Assembly: GCA_019694215.1 (NCBI GenBank)
Contig: JAIBCK010000023.1
Coordinates: forward strand, 1-41,146
Reading direction: 5' to 3'
Source: Thermoflexales bacterium
Lineage (GTDB): Bacteria > Chloroflexota > Anaerolineae > J036 > Brachytrichaceae
DNA length: 41,146 nt
Each line of letters opens with the position of its first letter. The stretch's first letter is position 1. A program made the translations under genes and the position numbers. This document shows, in pieces, positions 1 to 6,936 of the stretch. The notes under the pieces were generated by a model. It saw only the letters and a program-made list of their open reading frames with translations, had not been told where the DNA came from and made no database searches.

Positions 1-173
1 GCGGGCAGAGCTACTGGGAGGACACGGCCATCGGCCCGGAGCTGCGGATCCCGGTGCTTGAGGCGCAGGGAGTGCTGGTGCCGCAGTGCTACGCGGAGGG
101 GCGCTGCGAGCTGCCGGCCCCGGACCCGGGCGCGCTGCAACCCACACCCGCCGTCCGCGTCGATCCGCCCTGA
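1..173 (+). CDS. C-terminal tail of an unidentified protein (partial)
   Basis: An open frame enters from the left edge (first full codon at base 3) and ends at the TGA at 171-173, giving 56 residues. It begins GQSYWEDTAIGPELRIPVLE, includes two cysteines in PQCYAEGRCEL, and ends in a Pro-rich tail, PAPDPGALQPTPAVRVDPP. The Pro-rich end and paired cysteines would suit an exported protein, but this is weak. I do not recognise a family. The frame was chosen because it runs unbroken from the edge with normal codon use and stops just before the rplJ leader. The overlapping frame at 58-258 looks like a shadow rich in Arg and Cys. Confidence 0.55.
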   Translation, partial: GQSYWEDTAIGPELRIPVLEAQGVLVPQCYAEGRCELPAPDPGALQPTPAVRVDPP

Positions 174-179
174 TTGTGG

Positions 180-185
180 TAAAAT
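180..185 (+). promoter_or_regulatory. Candidate -10 box of the rplJL operon
   Basis: TAAAAT lies just after the stop of the upstream gene and about 180 bp before rplJ, which leaves a long untranslated leader as expected for a regulated ribosomal protein operon. No convincing -35 hexamer is visible 16-18 bp upstream, so the assignment rests on the -10 match and position. Confidence 0.4.
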
Positions 186-191
186 CACCGT

Positions 192-362
192 CTGTTACGT
201 GACTCGCCAAAGACTGCGGGTGCGCCCCTCCGGGCGCTTAATCTCCCGCATAGGTTGAGGAGCTACGACGACGACGTTCGTCCGGTTCATGCGCGACCTC
301 TCGCGCCTCAGCTGTCTGGCTGGGGCGCGTTTTTTATGTCTGAAGCGAGGAGGTGAAATCAC
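192..362 (+). promoter_or_regulatory. rplJ leader, candidate L10-type attenuator
   Basis: This untranslated stretch before rplJ contains mutually exclusive pairings. GGTTGAGG at 253-260 can pair over 8 bp (two G-U) with CCTCAGCT at 306-313. The same bases form the 5' arm of an intrinsic terminator at 302-335. In firmicutes the L10(L12)4 complex is known to control such a switch, preventing the antiterminator so that the terminator forms. A small hairpin (270-282) sits between the two halves. The architecture is seen in the sequence; the ligand is inferred from the downstream gene. Confidence 0.6.
302..335 (+). terminator. Intrinsic terminator inside the rplJ leader
   Basis: An 11-bp stem (302-312 with 319-329, one G-U pair) has a 6-nt loop and is followed by six T residues (330-335). 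It lies before the rplJ start, so it acts as an attenuator, not as an end-of-gene signal. Confidence 0.75.
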
Positions 363-896
363 TTGGCAATCTCAAAGGAAAAGAAAGGTGCCGCCCTCGG
401 CGATCTCAAGGAATGGGTCGATCGCAGCCAGGCCATCATCATCGTGAAATACGGTGGGATGACCATGCCGCAGCTCGACAAGGTCCGCAACGAGATGCGC
501 AAGGCGCAAGGCGAGTTCCACGTCGCCAAAAACACGCTGGCGACCAAGGTGCTCGAGGAGCACGGGCTGAGCGTTCCGGAGAAGTGGCTGACCGGGCAGA
601 CGGCGATGAGCTTCTGCTTCAAGGATCCAGCCGCCGTGGCGAAGTCGCTCGGAGACCTGGGCAAGGAATTCGACAAGCTCCAGGTCGTGGGTGGTGTGCT
701 CAGCGGCAAGGCGCTGGATGCCGAAGGCATCAAGGCCCTGGCCAGCCTGCCCCCGCTCGAGGTGCTGCGCGCGCAGATCCTCGGCGCGCTGTCCGCGCCG
801 GCCAGCAGCATCGTTGGTGCCCTGAATTCGGCCGTCGGCAGCGTGATGTACGCGCTGCAGGCGAAGGTCGACAAGGAGCAGCCCGCTTCGTCGTAG
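363..896 (+). CDS. rplJ: Large-subunit ribosomal protein L10
   Basis: The 177-residue product is ribosomal protein L10, which forms the base of the ribosomal stalk and carries L7/L12 dimers on its C-terminal helix. It begins AISKEKKGAALGDLKEWV and contains the typical YGGMTMPQLDKVRNEMRKA and KNTLATKVLEE segments. Length is normal for the family. The start is a TTG at 363, chosen because the Shine-Dalgarno AGGAGG at 348-353 lies 9 nt upstream and the family N-terminus begins there. It is followed 69 bp later by rplL, the usual partner. Expression is probably set by the leader terminator at 302-335. No rplK-rplA genes lie in the visible sequence upstream. Confidence 0.97.
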   Translation: MAISKEKKGAALGDLKEWVDRSQAIIIVKYGGMTMPQLDKVRNEMRKAQGEFHVAKNTLATKVLEEHGLSVPEKWLTGQTAMSFCFKDPAAVAKSLGDLGKEFDKLQVVGGVLSGKALDAEGIKALASLPPLEVLRAQILGALSAPASSIVGALNSAVGSVMYALQAKVDKEQPASS

Positions 897-965
897 GCGC
901 TCCCGGCCCCTCCGGGGGCCATCCGGTTGGTAATTCAAAATCTACGTTAGACAAGGAAAATCGAA

Positions 966-1349
966 ATGGCAGACCTGAACAAGATCGTTGAAGAGCTGAG
1001 CGCGCTGACGCTGCTCGAGGCCGCCGAGCTGAAGAAGATGCTCGAAGAGAAGTGGGGCGTGACGGCCGCGGCCGCGCCCGTGATGATGGCCGGTGGCGCC
1101 GCCCCGGCCGCCGCCGCCGCCGCGCCGGTGGAGGAGAAGACCGAGTTCGACGTCGTCTTCGATGACATCGGGCCGAAGAAGATCGAAGTCATCAAGGTCA
1201 TCCGCGCGATCACCAACCTCGGCCTCAAGGAGGCCAAGGACCTGGTCGAGGCCCCCAAGTCGGTCATCCAGACCGGCGTGTCGAAGGCCACCGCCGATGA
1301 CACCAAGAAGAAGCTCGAGGAAGTCGGCGCGAAGATCGTCCTCAAGTAG
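966..1349 (+). CDS. rplL: Large-subunit ribosomal protein L7/L12
   Basis: This 127-residue acidic stalk protein recruits translation GTPases to the ribosome. The N-terminal dimerisation domain ([20 protein letters not shown]) is followed by an Ala/Pro-rich hinge around residues 38-56. The C-terminal factor-binding domain holds the conserved segments [20 protein letters not shown] and [10 protein letters not shown]. It starts at ATG 966 behind an AAGGA Shine-Dalgarno and ends before a strong terminator (1374-1407). The operon therefore ends here; rpoB, which often follows rplL, does not follow. Confidence 0.98.
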   Translation: MADLNKIVEELSALTLLEAAELKKMLEEKWGVTAAAAPVMMAGGAAPAAAAAAPVEEKTEFDVVFDDIGPKKIEVIKVIRAITNLGLKEAKDLVEAPKSVIQTGVSKATADDTKKKLEEVGAKIVLK

Positions 1350-1373
1350 GCCGATCCTCTCTCGCATCAGACA

Positions 1374-1407
1374 CGAGGGCCGCCCCAGGGCGGCCCTCGC
1401 GCGTTTT
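1374..1407 (+). terminator. Intrinsic terminator of rplJL
   Basis: An 11-bp GC-rich perfect stem (1374-1384 with 1389-1399) with a CCAG tetraloop is followed by GCG and TTTT. It closes the ribosomal operon 25 bp after the rplL stop. Confidence 0.85.
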
Positions 1408-1415
1408 CCATCTGC

Positions 1416-1421
1416 TACAGT
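1416..1421 (+). promoter_or_regulatory. -10 box of a likely leaderless promoter (M29 aminopeptidase)
   Basis: TACAGT ends 9 nt before the ATG at 1431. There is no Shine-Dalgarno, and the distance puts the transcription start at or within a few bases of the ATG. Confidence 0.5.
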
Positions 1422-1430
1422 ACTGCTGCC

Positions 1431-2681
1431 ATGCAAGATCAAATCACCCGCTACGCGCGCCTGCTCATCCAGATCGGCGTCAATCTGCAGCCCGGCCAGC
1501 CGCTCAAGATCAACGCCGAGCTGGGGCACCGCGATTTCGTCCGCACGGTGACGGCACTGGCCTATCAGGCTGGCGCCCTGTTTGTCGATGTGATGTGGAA
1601 CGACCCGCTCGTCGCGCGCGCGCGCTTTGAGCACAGCGCCGATGCGGGGCTGGATTACGCGCCGGAATACTTCACCGCCCGCGCCCGGGAGAGCCTCGAT
1701 CGCCGCTACGCGGTGCTGAGCCTCACGGGCGAGGAATACCCAGACGCCTTCGATGGCATCGATCCGGCCCGCATGCGCCGGTCACGCCTGGCCTCGTACG
1801 CGCGCGTCAGTTTCTACAGCGAGGCCCTGATGGCCGACGCGGTGCAGTGGTGCGTGGCCGCCGTCCCGACGGTGCCCTGGGCGACGCGGCTCTTCCCCGG
1901 GCTGAGCGAGGCAGAGGCCGTGGCACGGCTGTGGGGGCACATCTTTGCGACGACGCGGCTGAATGAGCCCGACCCGATTGCGGCCTGGCGCGCCCACGAC
2001 CAGCGCCTGGGCAACATCGCGCGCGCGCTCGAGCGGGCAGACATCCGCGCGCTGCACTTCGTGGACCCGACCCCGGGCCCGGATGGCAATCCGAGCACGG
2101 ATTTGACCGTTGGACTGACCGACCGGCCGGCCTGGGTGGCGGCTGCATCACACACGCCGGAGGGCACGCGTTTCCTGCCCAACATGCCCACCGAGGAGAT
2201 CTTCAGCACACCGCACCGGGACCGCGTGAATGGCCATGTGCGAACCTCAAAGCCGGTCCGCATCATGGAGCAGGAGGTCCGCGACGCCTGGATGCGCTTT
2301 GCCGATGGCGTCGTGGTGGATTTTGGCGCCGCGCACGGCGAAGCAGCGCTGCGCCAGATGTTCGAGATCGAGGGCGCGCGCAGCCTCGGTGAAGTGGCCC
2401 TGGTGGATGTCGACTCGCCGATCAACCGCAGCGGGCTGATCTTTGGCGACACGCTCTTTGATGAAAACGCCGCCTGCCACATCGCCTTTGGCAAGGCCTA
2501 CCCGCTTGGCATCCAGGGCGGCAAGACGATGGACGCAGAAGCGCTCAAAGCGTTGGGCATGAACGACGCCAAGAACCATGACGATGTCATGATCGGAACG
2601 GAGACGATGTCGGTGACCGGGATCAGCGCTGCGGGTCAGCGCATCCCCGTCATGGTGAACGGCAAGTTCGTCCTGGGCTGA
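1431..2681 (+). CDS. M29-family metallo-aminopeptidase (AmpS/AmpT type)
   Basis: This 416-residue protein matches the thermophilic aminopeptidase family M29, two-metal (Zn/Co) exopeptidases that remove N-terminal residues from peptides in the cytoplasm. The metal-site pattern is visible: NMPTEE (E255/E256), SLGE (E321), ACH (H350), AYP (Y357) and NHDD (H383, D385), with the spacing expected of AmpT-like enzymes. The length is typical. The start at ATG 1431 fits the start of family members (MQDQITRYARLLIQIG). It is the first gene after the rplJL terminator. The next gene starts directly at its stop codon, so the two are probably co-transcribed. Confidence 0.93.
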   Translation: MQDQITRYARLLIQIGVNLQPGQPLKINAELGHRDFVRTVTALAYQAGALFVDVMWNDPLVARARFEHSADAGLDYAPEYFTARARESLDRRYAVLSLTGEEYPDAFDGIDPARMRRSRLASYARVSFYSEALMADAVQWCVAAVPTVPWATRLFPGLSEAEAVARLWGHIFATTRLNEPDPIAAWRAHDQRLGNIARALERADIRALHFVDPTPGPDGNPSTDLTVGLTDRPAWVAAASHTPEGTRFLPNMPTEEIFSTPHRDRVNGHVRTSKPVRIMEQEVRDAWMRFADGVVVDFGAAHGEAALRQMFEIEGARSLGEVALVDVDSPINRSGLIFGDTLFDENAACHIAFGKAYPLGIQGGKTMDAEALKALGMNDAKNHDDVMIGTETMSVTGISAAGQRIPVMVNGKFVLG

Positions 2682-3710
2682 TTGCGCGTGTCCTGGCAGC
2701 CGATCACCGACGAGCGCACCTGGGATGCCGCCACGCTGCATCTCCCCGCCGCGCACGTCCTGCAGCGCTGGGCGTGGGGGGCGTTCAAGTCGCGCTGGGG
2801 CTGGCAGGCGGAACGCTGGCTGCTGACCGACGCGGCCGGCCCGGTTGCTGCGGTGCAGGTGTTGAAGCGCCGTCTGCGCGGCCCGCTCTCGATGCTCTAC
2901 GCCCCGCGTGGCCCGCTCGCCCGCGACGAGGCCGGCTGGGATGCGGCGCTCGCCTTTCTCGAACGCCGCGCGCGCGCGCAACGGGTGGTCTTTGCGATGG
3001 TGGATGGCGATGGTTGGACAGGCCCCGGCCCCACGGCGGAGGCCCGCGCGCATCTGGCGCAGCGCGGCTGGTCGCCCTCCCCCCAGCCCCCGCAGTTCCG
3101 CAACACCGCGCTGACCCGCATCGACCGCAGCGACGATGCGCTGCTGGCGGCCTTCAAGCCCAAGTGGCGCTACAACCTCCGGCTGGCCGAGCGGCGCGGC
3201 GTGCGCGTGCGCCTGGCGACGCCTGACGATTGGCCGGCGCTGCTGGCGCTCTACGCAGAGACTGGACAACGGGATGGCTTCATCATCCGGCCGGCGGAGT
3301 ACTACACCGATGCCTGGCGCAGCCTGCACGGGCAGGGGTTGATCGCCGAGCACGAGGGCCAGGCCCTGGCCGGCCTGATGCTCTTTCGACACGGTGCGCG
3401 GGCCTGGTATTTCTACGGCATGTCCGGGGCCGCGGGCCGCGAGCACATGCCCAACCACCTGCTGCAGTGGGAGGCCATGCGTTGGGCGCGCGATGCCGGC
3501 TGCGTCTGGTACGACTGGTGGGGGGCGCCCGAGCGCGAGGCCGATGAAACCGATCGCATGGCCGGCGTGTGGCGCTTCAAGCAGGGCTTCGATGCCACCT
3601 TCGCCGAGGGCGTTGGCGCATGGGAATATTTTCCGTTGGGCGTCGGGCGGGCCGGGATGGCGCTGCTGCGCCGGCTGCGCCCCGGCGGGCGCGCCGCCGC
3701 GGCGGGCTAA
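2682..3710 (+). CDS. FemAB/FemX-like aminoacyltransferase (GNAT fold)
   Basis: The 342-residue product resembles FemAB/FemX enzymes, which use aminoacyl-tRNA to add residues to the peptidoglycan peptide or a related acceptor. Seen here are a duplicated GNAT-like layout, the N-terminal signature HVLQRWAWGAFKSRWGW, a central FKPKWRYNLRLAERRGV segment, and the C-terminal blocks PNHLLQWEAMRWA and YDWWGAP followed by WRFKQGF, characteristic of the family. The start is the TTG at 2682, immediately after the preceding stop; a GTG at 2688 in the same frame is equally possible. Its stop overlaps the stop of the convergent smpB gene by 4 bp. Which amino acid and acceptor it uses cannot be told. Confidence 0.85.
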   Translation: MRVSWQPITDERTWDAATLHLPAAHVLQRWAWGAFKSRWGWQAERWLLTDAAGPVAAVQVLKRRLRGPLSMLYAPRGPLARDEAGWDAALAFLERRARAQRVVFAMVDGDGWTGPGPTAEARAHLAQRGWSPSPQPPQFRNTALTRIDRSDDALLAAFKPKWRYNLRLAERRGVRVRLATPDDWPALLALYAETGQRDGFIIRPAEYYTDAWRSLHGQGLIAEHEGQALAGLMLFRHGARAWYFYGMSGAAGREHMPNHLLQWEAMRWARDAGCVWYDWWGAPEREADETDRMAGVWRFKQGFDATFAEGVGAWEYFPLGVGRAGMALLRRLRPGGRAAAAG

Positions 3711-4174
3711 TGCTCGGCCAGGGCGCGCGCGATGTCGCGCTTGGCATCCCGGCTGGCGATGGCCGCGCGCTTGTCATACAGCTTCTTCCCGCGCGCGATG
3801 GCGATCTCGATCTTGGCGCGGCCGCGCTTCAGATATGCCCGCGTCGCGACGACGGTCATGCCCTTCTGCGTGGTGGCGACCTCGATGTCCGAGATTTCCT
3901 TCTTGTTGAGCAGCAGCCGCCGCTCGCGCCGCTCATCCGTGTGCGCGTTGAAGCCGGTGGCCAGGCTGTAATGCGGGATGGTGGCGTTGATCAGCCAGGG
4001 CTCGCCGGCGCGGATCAGGACAAATGCGTCGCGCAGGTCCATCCTCCCCGCCCGCACGGATTTGATCTCTCCGCCGAGCAGGGCGATGCCTGCTTCAAAT
4101 CGGGTGCCCAGCTCGTAGTCAAAGCCGGCGCGCCGGTTGCTGGCGACGGGCTTGACGCCCTCCTCCCTTGCCAT
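3707..4174 (-). CDS. smpB: SsrA-binding protein SmpB
   Basis: This 155-residue protein binds tmRNA and brings it to stalled ribosomes for trans-translation. It has the conserved OB-fold blocks (NRRAGFDYELGTRFEAGIAL, GGEIKSVRAGRMDLRDAFV and NPHY-like NATIPHYSL). It ends with the basic tail (KRGRAKIEIAIARGKKLYDKR region) that inserts in the decoding centre. The length is normal. The ATG at 4174 has a TACGAT -10 box 9 nt upstream and no Shine-Dalgarno. No ssrA (tmRNA) gene was seen nearby. It converges on the FemAB-like gene with overlapping stop codons. Confidence 0.97.
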   Translation of the reverse strand: MAREEGVKPVASNRRAGFDYELGTRFEAGIALLGGEIKSVRAGRMDLRDAFVLIRAGEPWLINATIPHYSLATGFNAHTDERRERRLLLNKKEISDIEVATTQKGMTVVATRAYLKRGRAKIEIAIARGKKLYDKRAAIASRDAKRDIARALAEH

Positions 4175-4183
4175 CGTGCGTGG

Positions 4184-4189
4184 ATCGTA
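4184..4189 (-). promoter_or_regulatory. -10 box of a likely leaderless promoter (smpB)
   Basis: On the minus strand TACGAT ends 9 nt before the smpB ATG; no ribosome-binding site fits in the remaining space. Confidence 0.5.
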
Positions 4190-4210
4190 TCATGCGGGTC
4201 CGTTCACCCG

Positions 4211-4216
4211 CAGACT
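4211..4216 (+). promoter_or_regulatory. Possible -10 box before the EEP-family gene
   Basis: CAGACT ends 8 nt before the ATG at 4225. The hexamer is a weak match, but its spacing equals that of the better examples in this window. Confidence 0.35.
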
Positions 4217-4224
4217 CTGAGCCG

Positions 4225-5001
4225 ATGATTACCGCCCTCACCTTCAACATCCGCTACGGACGCGCCGCTGATGGCGCCAACGCCTGGCGCGCGCGTCGCG
4301 CAGCCGTGATTGCGCGCATCCGCGCCCACGCGCCCGATCTGCTCGCGTTGCAGGAGTGTGAGGAGGGTCCGCAGGCGGCCTATGTCCGCGCCGGGCTGCC
4401 CGACTATTACTTCATTGGCCATCCCCGCGGGGGCGGCGATGAGACCGCCGCCGAGATGGCCCCGGTGCTCTTTCGCCGCGCCGCCTTTGCGCTGGAGGAC
4501 AGCGGGCGTTTCTGGTTGAGCGAGACCCCCGACCTGCCCGGCTCACGCTCGTGGGGGGCGCAGTTCGCGCGCACACTCACCTGGGCGCGGCTGCAACATC
4601 GGGCCAGTGGACAACGCTTGATCTTCGCCAGCACACACTTCGATCTGGTCGAGGATGCGATCATCGAGCAGGCCCGCGTGCTGGCCGCGTGGGCGCGCCG
4701 CGCTGCGGGGGATTTTCCGCTACTGATCGGCGGCGATTTCAACACGCCGCGGGATGGCCCGGCGTATCGCATCCTGACGGCGGAGGCCGGGCTGCGCGAC
4801 ACGCTGCGCGATCGTCAGCCGCCGCTGGCCGACGAGGGCACCTTTCACGGCTTTGGCACGGTCACGCCGCGCCCCTCGATCGACTTCGTGCTGGCCTCGC
4901 CCGGGTTGCGCACGCTGCGCGCGGAGATCGACACCACCGCATCCCCCGCTGGCCGCTATCCGTCGGATCACTTCCCGGTGTTGGCGGAAGTGGTGGGTTG
5001 A
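4225..5001 (+). CDS. Endonuclease/exonuclease/phosphatase-family protein
   Basis: The 258-residue product has the fold shared by DNase I, exonuclease III and sphingomyelinases: metal-dependent phosphodiesterases. Visible active-site blocks are TFNIRYG (residues 5-11), LALQECEEG (metal-binding Glu), FASTHFDL, LIGGDFNTP, PSIDFVLASPG and the C-terminal SDHFPVLAEV with the catalytic His. There is no signal peptide, so it is probably cytoplasmic; the substrate is unknown. ATG 4225 is preferred over an in-frame ATG at 4168 because the conserved fold begins at residue 2 and the longer form would overlap the smpB start. Its end overlaps the convergent PfkB gene by 34 bp. Confidence 0.88.
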   Translation: MITALTFNIRYGRAADGANAWRARRAAVIARIRAHAPDLLALQECEEGPQAAYVRAGLPDYYFIGHPRGGGDETAAEMAPVLFRRAAFALEDSGRFWLSETPDLPGSRSWGAQFARTLTWARLQHRASGQRLIFASTHFDLVEDAIIEQARVLAAWARRAAGDFPLLIGGDFNTPRDGPAYRILTAEAGLRDTLRDRQPPLADEGTFHGFGTVTPRPSIDFVLASPGLRTLRAEIDTTASPAGRYPSDHFPVLAEVVG

Positions 5002-5933
5002 CGGCCATCCGCCGAAGCGAGAAGCGCCGCCGCCTCCGCCATCGTCGGCAAGCCGGCGCGGCCGCCGAGGCGCTGGCTGTTGAGCCCCGCGACGGCGCTC
5101 GCCAGGGCCGTCGCCTGCCGCAGGGGCTCGCCGCGCAGCAAGGCAAACAGCAGCGCTCCGTGATAGCTGTCGCCGCAGCCGGTCGTGTCCACGGTGTGGG
5201 GAAAACGGAAGGCGGGCTGGTGAAAGGCCTCCCCGGCGCGGCTGTGCGCGACGCTGCCGGCCTCGCCAAGCGTCACCACCGCGATGCGCGCCCCGCGCGC
5301 CAGCAAGGCCTCGGCCGCCGCGTGCGGATCCTCCAGGCCGGTGTGGCGACGGGCGAAGTCGGCGGCCACGACGCAGAGGTCGACCTGTTCGAGCAGCGGG
5401 GCGAGCTCGGGGCGATGACGGCCCGCACCTCCGTCAAACGAAATGAGTGCACCTGCCGACCGGGCGACGGGGATGGCGGCCGCGCAGGCCGCGAGGTGCC
5501 TTCCGTTCAGGTGCAGGCTGCGCGCCCGGCGGATGACCTCCAGCGGCACTTCCTCCGGGCGCAGCTCGGCCGCGTCGCCGGGGGCATAGACGATCGAGCG
5601 CGCGCCGCGCGTGGCCTCAACCAGAATGCAGGAAGTCGCGGTCGTTGCGCCGGGCCGGATGCGCAGGTGGCGCGTCTCGACGCCCTCGGCGTGGAAGCCC
5701 GCCCGCACCTGATCGCCGCGCCAGTCATCACCGATGGCATCCAGCATCGCCGTTCGCGCCCCCAGCCGGGCCGCGGTGACCAGTGCCGTCGACACCGGTC
5801 CGCCGCCCTGTAGGACCATCTCGCGCGCCTGCATCACCTCGTCCATCGCGGGCAGGTGGTCGACGCGCGACAGCACATCCACCGTTGACGCGCCGATGCC
5901 CACGATGTCGAAGCGATCCTCTTCCGAAGCCAT
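4968..5933 (-). CDS. PfkB-family sugar or nucleoside kinase
   Basis: This 321-residue cytoplasmic kinase belongs to the ribokinase/PfkB family, which transfers phosphate from ATP to the hydroxymethyl group of a sugar or nucleoside. The N-terminal signature GIGASTVDVLSRVDHLP and the glycine pair region LQGGGPVSTALVTAARLG are present. So are the ATP-binding VVTLGEAGS and the C-terminal signature DTTGCGDSYHGALL, whose D255 is the catalytic base. The length is normal. The ATG at 5933 is chosen because the family start follows at once and a CACAAT -10 box sits 6 nt upstream. The open frame continues 153 codons further upstream, but that part runs antisense to the SnoaL-like gene. The exact substrate cannot be read from the sequence. 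Confidence 0.92.
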   Translation of the reverse strand: MASEEDRFDIVGIGASTVDVLSRVDHLPAMDEVMQAREMVLQGGGPVSTALVTAARLGARTAMLDAIGDDWRGDQVRAGFHAEGVETRHLRIRPGATTATSCILVEATRGARSIVYAPGDAAELRPEEVPLEVIRRARSLHLNGRHLAACAAAIPVARSAGALISFDGGAGRHRPELAPLLEQVDLCVVAADFARRHTGLEDPHAAAEALLARGARIAVVTLGEAGSVAHSRAGEAFHQPAFRFPHTVDTTGCGDSYHGALLFALLRGEPLRQATALASAVAGLNSQRLGGRAGLPTMAEAAALLASADGRQPTTSANTGK

Positions 5934-5939
5934 GCGTGG

Positions 5940-5945
5940 ATTGTG
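5940..5945 (-). promoter_or_regulatory. -10 box of a likely leaderless promoter (PfkB kinase)
   Basis: On the minus strand CACAAT ends 6 nt before the ATG at 5933, leaving no space for a leader. Confidence 0.4.
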
Positions 5946-5958
5946 CCAGACCGCGCTG

Positions 5959-5964
5959 TAGACT
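5959..5964 (+). promoter_or_regulatory. Candidate -10 box for the SnoaL-like gene
   Basis: TAGACT lies 26 nt before the ATG at 5991. This gene has a short leader with a Shine-Dalgarno GGAGG at 5977-5981, unlike the leaderless neighbours. Confidence 0.4.
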
Positions 5965-5990
5965 GCCGGGCATCGCGGAGGCGATTTCCG

Positions 5991-6383
5991 ATGACACTCA
6001 CCGCACAGGCCGTGATCGACTTCCTGCACCACTTCGAGCGGCTCGCCGAACAGGAGGACTTCGACCTGATCCGCGACAGCATCGATGAGGATGCCTTCTT
6101 CCGTTTCAACGATGGCGACTTCCGCGGGCGGGCGGCGATTCAAGCCGCCTTTGAGAAGACCTGGCGCGGCGACCCGAGCGTCCGCAAGGCGCGCTTCTAC
6201 CTCAGCGACATCACCGTTCTGACCCTCGATGCGGCCACGGCCAGCGCCACCTACACCTACAACTGGGAGGGCGCACAGGGTGAGAAATCGTTCGTTGTGC
6301 GCGGCCGCGGCACGCGCGTGCTGGCGCTCGGCCCACGCGGGTTCCGCATCGTGCATGAGCACCTCAGCCGTTTCCCGCGCTGA
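5991..6383 (+). CDS. SnoaL/NTF2-like fold protein
   Basis: The 130-residue protein has the length and pattern of the SnoaL/DUF4440 cone-shaped fold. It has an N-terminal helix (AQAVIDFLHHFERLAEQEDFD), a conserved FRGRAAIQAAFEKTW segment, and alternating strands ending RIVHEHLSRFPR. Such proteins are small cytoplasmic enzymes (isomerase or cyclase) or ligand-binding domains; no particular reaction can be assigned. The start at ATG 5991 follows a GGAGG Shine-Dalgarno by 9 nt. It diverges from the PfkB gene, and the two -10 boxes are about 14 bp apart. Confidence 0.82.
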   Translation: MTLTAQAVIDFLHHFERLAEQEDFDLIRDSIDEDAFFRFNDGDFRGRAAIQAAFEKTWRGDPSVRKARFYLSDITVLTLDAATASATYTYNWEGAQGEKSFVVRGRGTRVLALGPRGFRIVHEHLSRFPR

Positions 6384-6438
6384 CGCTGGCACCTCGTCAG
6401 GCGCCCGCAGTCGCCCTGGCAGCCCCTTTCAACTGCGG

Positions 6439-6444
6439 GAGAAT
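6439..6444 (+). promoter_or_regulatory. -10 box of a likely leaderless promoter (PPOX protein)
   Basis: GAGAAT ends 8 nt before the ATG at 6453, and there is no Shine-Dalgarno in between. Confidence 0.4.
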
Positions 6445-6452
6445 GGCGTCCG

Positions 6453-6929
6453 ATGAAAACCCCGCTCCTGACTGATGATGTCCTGCACGCCCTCGACAAG
6501 AGCGTCCTGTGCTGGCTGGCGACCGTGGACGGGCAGGGCAACCCGAATGTCTCGCCCAAGGAAGTCTTCGCGGCGATTGGCCGCGAGCGCATTGTGATCG
6601 CCCACATCGCGTCGCCGCGCAGCCTGCGAAACATCGCCGGGCACCCGCGCGCCTGTGTCAGCTTCATCGACATCTTTGCGCAGAAGGGCTACAAGGTGTC
6701 CGGGGCCGCCGAAATCGTCAAACGTACGGATGCGCGCTTCACCGAGTATGAGGCGCCGCTGCTGGCCATCACGCGCGGCCTCTTCCCCATCCTCGCGATC
6801 TTTGCCATCGAGGTTGAGGCAGTGGAGGCCATCCTCGCGCCAAGCTATCGCATGATCCCCGGGACCACCGAGGCGACGCAGATTGCGGCCGCGATGGACA
6901 CCTACGGCGTCACGCCCCGGACGCCCTGA
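6453..6929 (+). CDS. Pyridoxamine 5'-phosphate oxidase-like FMN-binding protein
   Basis: This 158-residue protein has the split-barrel flavin-binding fold of the PPOX family. The blocks CWLATVDGQGNPNVSPKEVF and RIVIAHIASPRSLRNIAGHP, then ACVSFIDIFAQKGYKVSGAA, match the strands and FMN-phosphate loop of family members. Members reduce or oxidise small substrates with FMN or F420; the substrate here is unknown, and it need not make pyridoxal phosphate. The protein has no signal peptide. It converges on pxpC, with 7 bp between stop codons. Confidence 0.85.
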   Translation: MKTPLLTDDVLHALDKSVLCWLATVDGQGNPNVSPKEVFAAIGRERIVIAHIASPRSLRNIAGHPRACVSFIDIFAQKGYKVSGAAEIVKRTDARFTEYEAPLLAITRGLFPILAIFAIEVEAVEAILAPSYRMIPGTTEATQIAAAMDTYGVTPRTP

Positions 6930-6936
6930 GGCGCGC

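Noticed and set aside
2247-3458. A 403-codon minus-strand frame
   Set aside because: It overlaps the aminopeptidase and FemAB-like genes, both of which show family motifs; the product has no recognisable domain.
5934-6392. N-terminal extension of the PfkB gene to a 474-residue protein
   Set aside because: The extension is antisense to the SnoaL-like gene, and the kinase family start lies at ATG 5933 with a promoter before it.
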